From DASXMX01 sp036794395 (GTDB lineage: Bacteria > Planctomycetota > Phycisphaerae > Tepidisphaerales > Tepidisphaeraceae): DNA of 8,416 bases. The notes under the pieces are model-generated. The model was given only the letters and a program-made list of their open reading frames with translations. It ran no database searches and was not told the DNA's origin. Below, in pieces: positions 5,107 to 8,416 of this stretch (the stretch's first letter is position 1; each line of letters opens with the position of its first letter). Where the stretch lies: the NCBI GenBank assembly GCA_036794395.1, contig DAIRGS010000304.1:1-8416 (forward strand), written 5' to 3'. The position numbers were made by a program, and so were the translations under genes.

Positions 5107-5766
5107 TCAGAGCACACCGACGGCCCCGTCGACAGTAAACGCATTCCCGAAGCCTTTGGATACCGAGTCCGCCATTTGTTGGGCATCAAACAGAGTCGAA
5201 TCGCTCTGATGAATTTCTGTCAGCAAAGTCGCCAGCCGGTCGCCCACCTTTTGGTTGATGGCATTTGCGGTTTCAAACAGGAAACGCTTGACGTATCGAA
5301 GATCATTCTCATCGGGCGACAGAAGACGCTCTCCCGCCACGTTTCCCTTCACCAGCAGTCGGAGTTTTAGAGCATCGGATTTGGTGATGGCGCCAACATT
5401 GTGAGCAAGGTTGTGTCGCACCTGCCATAGGATGGCCAGCGTCCGGGCTCGCTGCCGATCTGCTGCCGGCTGCTGCAGTTCATTTGGAAAGAGGTAATCC
5501 CAGGGAGTTCCAAAAGGAGACTTTAGCATCTGCCGGAACCGTTCGTTTACGCTGCTGTCATTAAGCCAGGTGTCGGACTCACACATCGCCTTGCCGACCG
5601 TTCCGGCCTGAAAGTGGATCGCGAGGTTGCTGCCCCGTGGTTCAAAAGAATCGAACCGCCCGTCTAGAACGTAGGGGGCGACGTGATCCACGCACACTAT
5701 GGCTAACTCTTTAAGGAAGCGTTCGAAGGCTTGAATCAAACTGCCTAGTGCATTGTCACTCTTCAA
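5107..5766 (-). CDS. C-terminal HEPN fragment frame (RX4H motif)
   Basis: This is the downstream half of the split gene, 219 codons if read from a TTG at 5766 that lies inside the inserted element. The next in-frame Met is residue 61, no Shine-Dalgarno sequence precedes the TTG, and the first seven residues (MKSDNAL) derive from the insertion or its target duplication. Residues 8-30 (SLIQAFERFLKELAIVCVDHVAP) form a helix. R117-HNLA-H122, preceded by LAILWQV, is the HEPN catalytic-type motif. Even without the first 73 ancestral residues the motif is intact, so a residual product is conceivable but not shown. Confidence 0.5.
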   Translation of the reverse strand: MKSDNALGSLIQAFERFLKELAIVCVDHVAPYVLDGRFDSFEPRGSNLAIHFQAGTVGKAMCESDTWLNDSSVNERFRQMLKSPFGTPWDYLFPNELQQPAADRQRARTLAILWQVRHNLAHNVGAITKSDALKLRLLVKGNVAGERLLSPDENDLRYVKRFLFETANAINQKVGDRLATLLTEIHQSDSTLFDAQQMADSVSKGFGNAFTVDGAVGVL

Positions 5767-5821
5767 AATTAGGGTAAAGCCCTAGCGATTTACCCTAAAA
5801 TCATTGTGTGACAAAGCACTA
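5746..5821. mobile_element. 72-bp MITE with TA target duplication inside the HEPN gene
   Basis: TA at 5746-5747 and TA at 5820-5821 bound a palindromic unit (5748-5819). The terminal arms of 31 nt match at 23 positions: the outer 12 are GTGCATTGTCAC against GTGCTTTGTCAC (one mismatch) and the inner 10 are a perfect TTAGGGTAAA / TTTACCCTAA, around a 10-nt loop. TA flanks and small size fit a non-autonomous relative of the IS630/Tc1-mariner group, but CTAG (5745-5748, 5819-5822) could also be the duplicated target. It carries no genes. Insertion here shifts the host frame by +2, supplies an early stop (TAA at 5792-5790) for the upstream half, and supplies only a TTG for the downstream half. Confidence 0.75.
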
Positions 5822-6038
5822 GGACCATGCGGCGCATTGTGGCCGTGTGCCGCTCCAGAACCGCTTCGTAAATACCGATCGGGTCGATGTGACGATCCAC
5901 GTAGCTGATCATGCTGAAGCAATCGTTGGTGTATCGCTCATAATGTTCGATCGGACGGAACGATTCCACGGGCAGCGGCGCGGTGTGATCAATCAGCTCT
6001 CGCACCTTTTTGTGCAAGTCGATGGGAGGTCGCGGCAT
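5790..6038 (-). CDS. N-terminal fragment of the split HEPN gene
   Basis: This 82-codon frame starts at a clear ATG and begins MPRPPIDLHKKVRELIDH. Residues 1-72 belong to the ancestral protein and end YEAVLERHTATMRRMV. The last ten (LVLCHTMILG) are read from the inserted element, whose palindrome also provides the stop. The fragment is helix-rich and lacks the RX4H motif. Its start is 15 nt beyond the stop of the upstream small gene, so both were made from one transcript. It is not an independent gene. Confidence 0.6.
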   Translation of the reverse strand: MPRPPIDLHKKVRELIDHTAPLPVESFRPIEHYERYTNDCFSMISYVDRHIDPIGIYEAVLERHTATMRRMVLVLCHTMILG

Positions 6039-6053
6039 GGTTGTCCAATGTTC

Positions 6054-6416
6054 TCAGCCTTGATCTACACTGCTGGCAGTGTCTTCAGTGAGCAACCAGG
6101 GCTCATCCTGATCCATCCACCGGAGCAGAAAACCTCGCTCATTGTGCCGGCGACCTCGTTGGGACAGGCCATCAAGCTGCTCGCGAACGATTGGTTCGCC
6201 GTAATGTTCGGACCCCGGTGCAAGCACGAGAAGGCGCTTGCCCGCGTGATTGCGCAGGGCAGACGACAGTTCTTGCGCGGGGCACGGAAAATCAATTTCC
6301 GCGGTGAGCATCGGATCTCCATCGACGGACCACCATGTGTCCGGTTGTGCGTCGAGCCATCGAGCAACCTCCAACGGCTCAATGACTGCAAAGGGAATAT
6401 CCTTAATCGGCGCCAT
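6054..6416 (-). CDS. Unrecognised 120-residue protein, first gene of the HEPN operon
   Basis: I do not recognise this family. The protein is soluble, with no signal or membrane segment. It has a Trp-rich patch (DAQPDTWWSVDGDP, about residues 22-35), a strand-like KRLLVLAPG (60-68), a basic stretch RGRRHNERGF (87-96) and an acidic tail WMDQDEPWLLTEDTASSVDQG. A strong ribosome site, AAAGGAAG, lies 4 nt upstream of the ATG, and a promoter precedes it. The split HEPN gene follows after 15 nt. Small proteins encoded directly ahead of HEPN ribonucleases are often antitoxins or cognate partners, so an antitoxin-like role is a fair guess. Nothing in its own sequence proves it, and it lacks the nucleotidyltransferase motif of MNT antitoxins. 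Confidence 0.6.
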   Translation of the reverse strand: MAPIKDIPFAVIEPLEVARWLDAQPDTWWSVDGDPMLTAEIDFPCPAQELSSALRNHAGKRLLVLAPGSEHYGEPIVREQLDGLSQRGRRHNERGFLLRWMDQDEPWLLTEDTASSVDQG

Positions 6417-6420
6417 GTAT

Positions 6421-6428
6421 CTTCCTTT
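6421..6428 (-). promoter_or_regulatory. Strong Shine-Dalgarno sequence
   Basis: AAAGGAAG on the minus strand, 4 nt before the ATG at 6416, fixes that start. It is the clearest ribosome site in the window, unlike the leaderless-looking starts of alaC and the hicB-like gene. Confidence 0.65.
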
Positions 6429-6444
6429 CAGTTACTGCCAACCT

Positions 6445-6473
6445 ATTCTATGAAGAGGTCGTGCCGCCGTCAC
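6445..6473 (-). promoter_or_regulatory. Promoter of the HEPN operon
   Basis: On the minus strand, GTGACG (6473-6468, 4 of 6 to TTGACA) and TAGAAT (6450-6445, 5 of 6 to TATAAT) are 17 nt apart. Transcription would start near 6438, leaving a leader of about 22 nt that contains the ribosome site. The position fits the two-gene minus-strand unit. Confidence 0.5.
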
Positions 6474-6576
6474 CCGAAAAAGGAAACCGGTTCGGCATCC
6501 GCGCCCGCTTGAACGAGAACCAGTCAATTGAGAATTGGCGTTTGACGGACAGCGTTATCGCCCGTACATGCTGGGC

Positions 6577-8333
6577 ATGGAATTGTCGGGTTGCATTGCA
6601 TCCATATTTAGCTCGATTCGAGAGACGATCTCCGCGCATACCGTGCCGTCGGGATTGGCGATGCTGGGATTGGCCGTCACGCTGGGCCTGGCGCTGGGCG
6701 CGGTCCGAATCCGCGGATTTCGTCTGGGCGTGTCCGGCGTGCTCTTTTCCGCCCTGGTGTTCGGCCAGCTTGGCCTGTCGCTGGATGACCGCGTTCTCGA
6801 ATTCCTGCGGGATTTCGCGCTGATCATTTTCGTCTACGCCATCGGCTTGCAGGTCGGCCCGGGATTCCTTACCTCACTTCGCGAGGAGGGCCTGCGCCTC
6901 AATGTGTTGTCGATTGTGGTAGTCGTTCTTGGCGCAGTGATGACCGCCGGCGTAGTCAAAATAGCCCGGCTCGACAAAGTCGTCGCTTCGGGCCTCTATG
7001 CCGGCGCGTTCACCACGACGCCGGGCCTGGCCGCCGGGCAGGAAGCGCTGCGCCACACGCCGGGAGTTCCCGACGATTCCGTCACCCGTGCCCTGGCGCT
7101 CACCGGGCTGGCGTACACCGTCACCTATCCCTTCGGCGTAGTCGGCCCGATTCTGGTCATCGCCATGCTCCGCAGGCTACTGGGCATCCGCGTCCACGAG
7201 GAGCGCGCCAACCTGACCGCCGCCCAGGAAGCCAAAAGACCCCCCATAGGCGTCATCGAATTCGAAGTCACCCAGCAGGAATGCGTCGGCGTCCCGCTCA
7301 AAGATCATCACGTCGTCCGCGCGAGCGGCGTGGTTTTCGCACGCCTCCTCCGCGACAACGTCCAAGTCGTCCCCAATGCCGACACCGAAATAAAGCTCGG
7401 CGACATCTACCGCGCCGTCGGCCCGCGAACCGCTCTGGCCAAAGTCGCCAAAGCCCTCGGTCGCGTCACGGTCGCCGGCCTCGACCAGGCGGCTGGAGAT
7501 GTCGGCCGGATGGACCTGGTCGTCACCCGCACCCAGGTCCTTCGAAAATCCCTGCGCGAGCTCAACCTCAGCCGCCGGACAGGGGTCACCATCGTGCGCG
7601 TGAATCGATCCGGCGTCGATCTCTCTCCGCGCGCAACCTTAAAGCTCCAATTTGGCGATCGCCTCGTCGCCGTCGGCCCGGAGGCCGGCCTCAAAACGGT
7701 TGAGGCTGAGCTGGGCAATTCGCCCGACTCCCTCAACAGGCCGCAACTCGTCCCCATCTTCCTGGGAATGGTGCTCGGCGTGTTAGTCGGAAGCATTCCG
7801 CTCGTGATCCCCGGACTGAAAAGCGCGTTCCCCGACGGCGCCGAGTCGNNNNNNNNNNCCCCGGAATGAACACCCGCCTCAAAATCGGCCTCGCCGGCGG
7901 CCCGATGATCGCCGCCATCGTGCTGTCTCAATTAGGAAATATCGGCTCGGTCGTGTGGTACATGCCCGTCGCCGCCAACCAGCTCTTCCGCGATTTCGGC
8001 CTGGCCGTATTCCTCGCATGCGTCGGACTTCGCGCCGGCAACCACTTCCTCGATAACCTCAGCGGTTCGGCCGGCCTGATTCTTATCGGCTGGGGTGCCG
8101 CCATAACCATGCTCCCAGTGTTCATCGTCGGACTCCTCGCTCGACGGCTCCTCCGAATGAATTTCGTCACCCTCGCCGGCTGGGTCGCCGGCGCAATGAC
8201 CAGCTCCCCCGCCCTCATGTTCGCCGGCGAGCTAACCGATTCCGATGCGCCCGCGCTGGCATACGCATCCGTAGCCCCACTTGGCTTCCTCACCCCCATC
8301 CTCTGCGCTCAGTTACTCGTCGTATTCCTGTAG
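6577..8333 (+). CDS. AspT/YidE-family membrane transporter with two RCK_C domains (interrupted by an assembly gap)
   Basis: One transporter gene is spread over two frames because of ten Ns at 7849-7858. The layout matches E. coli YidE (about 553 aa). The N-terminal membrane half includes RIRGFRLG, GLQVGPGF (90-97) and FTTTPGLAAGQEAL (145-158). Two TrkA-C/RCK_C regulatory domains lie at about 225-300 and 308-380. The C-terminal membrane half includes KIGLAGGP, GLRAG and MTSSPALMFA. GLAGGP and the paired GLxxG / TPG-SPA motifs mark the AspT duplication. Family members include aspartate:alanine exchangers; the substrate here is unknown. Removing 50 nt (7809-7858) gives one 568-residue frame. The start at 6577 gives a normal N-terminus; the frame also extends to a TTG at 6535 and an ATG at 6568. 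The tail ends at the TAG at 8331. Confidence 0.8.
7849..7858. other. Assembly gap (10 N)
   Basis: Ten Ns lie within the transporter gene. CCCCGGACTGAA (7809-7820) before the gap and CCCCGGAATGAA (7859-7870) after it differ at one base, so the contig ends probably overlap, and bases 7816-7848 are likely a mis-assembled or divergent contig end. Confidence 0.9.
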
Positions 8334-8398
8334 GGGCGGACCCCGTTGTTCACCCTCTTGCCCTCCTAAATGACCGTCCACAATTCCGCGCCATTTCG

Positions 8399-8416
8399 TG
8401 GCATGGGCTTCCAGCC
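8399..8416. repeat. Start of a GGCTTCCAGCC repeat, cut by the window end
   Basis: TGGCATGGGCTTCCAGCC ends the window. GGCT-TCC-AGCC (8406-8416) is a hairpin seed, and the sequence resembles a dispersed planctomycete repeat whose other half would lie beyond the edge. The 83 nt after the transporter stop hold nothing else that I can support. Confidence 0.4.

Larger units (their letters stand above)
5107..6038 (-). pseudogene. HEPN-family gene split by a 72-bp TA-flanked insertion
   Basis: Two consecutive minus-strand frames (5790-6038 and 5107-5766) are halves of one gene. Deleting 74 nt (the insertion at 5748-5819 plus one TA) joins them in frame: M-R-R-M-V-L from the first runs into G-S-L-I-Q-A from the second, giving 286 residues. 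The junction then reads as one amphipathic helical stretch. The combined protein carries RHNLAH (R184-x4-H189 in the rejoined numbering), the RX4-6H signature of HEPN ribonucleases found in toxin-antitoxin, abortive-infection and CRISPR effectors. It is otherwise mostly helical, with conserved-looking CESDTWLND and DDLRYVKRF-like (NDLRYVKRF) blocks. I do not know a named family. RNase activity is inferred from the motif only. As it stands the gene is frameshifted and presumably inactive. Confidence 0.72.

Noticed and set aside
7866..8333. A separate small membrane protein gene
   Set aside because: Its sequence is the second half of the AspT/YidE transporter; the break comes from the N gap and not from biology.
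8333..8344. Terminator after the transporter (GGGG-CGGA-CCCC)
   Set aside because: The stem is only 4 bp and no T-tract follows; it is better read as part of a dispersed repeat.
1..8416. tRNA, rRNA or riboswitch genes
   Set aside because: I saw no cloverleaf with a TTCRANNC arm, no rRNA-like blocks and no conserved riboswitch cores on either strand. A covariance-model scan would be needed to exclude small RNAs.

Overview
The window is GC-rich bacterial chromosome. It most likely comes from a member of the Planctomycetota, or a close relative in the PVC group. That placement is an inference. It rests on the dispersed intergenic repeats (GTGCGAGGCTCCTGCCGAGC, GGTCGCTTCAGCGACC, GGCTTCCAGCC, and the CTTCGTG / CTCTGTG / CTCCGCG motifs), which I associate with that phylum, and on the mix of core enzymes. 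Every protein call comes from motif recognition, since no database search could be run.

Layout from left to right. Positions 1-46 hold the Ala/Pro-rich tail of an upstream gene. An AlaC-type aminotransferase follows (162-1394, +). Next is a repeat-filled gap with a small transposon-like palindrome (1465-1575) bounded by 10-bp direct repeats. A translationally coupled toxin-antitoxin remnant follows on +: a HicB-like protein (1641-1862), a VapB/AF2212-like antitoxin (1859-2074), and a VapC-type PIN toxin cut off after nine codons (2071-2097) and joined to an out-of-frame zinc-ribbon tail. A repeat-bearing spacer leads to ispD (2605-3297, +), an enzyme of the MEP isoprenoid pathway. Between ispD and the convergent gene lies a composite imperfect palindrome of about 350 bp (3340-3690). 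A lipoprotein-type seven-bladed-propeller lactonase follows (3735-4919, -).

The region 5107-6416 (-) is the most unusual part. It holds a small unknown gene (6054-6416) and, 15 nt downstream, a HEPN-family gene split into two reading frames by a 72-bp TA-flanked palindromic insertion (5748-5819). Removing 74 bp in silico (the element plus one TA) rejoins the halves in frame as a 286-residue protein carrying an RX4H motif (R-HNLA-H), the signature of HEPN ribonucleases. This looks like a two-gene defence or toxin-antitoxin type module silenced by a miniature transposable element.

The right end (6577-8333, +) encodes one AspT/YidE-family membrane transporter with two RCK_C (TrkA-C) domains. 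A 10-N assembly gap breaks it, and near-identical 12-mers around the gap suggest that the two contigs really overlap. Metabolic genes here (alaC, ispD, lactonase, transporter) look intact or repairable. Both toxin-antitoxin or defence-like loci are broken, and nearly every intergenic gap carries palindromic or periodic repeats.
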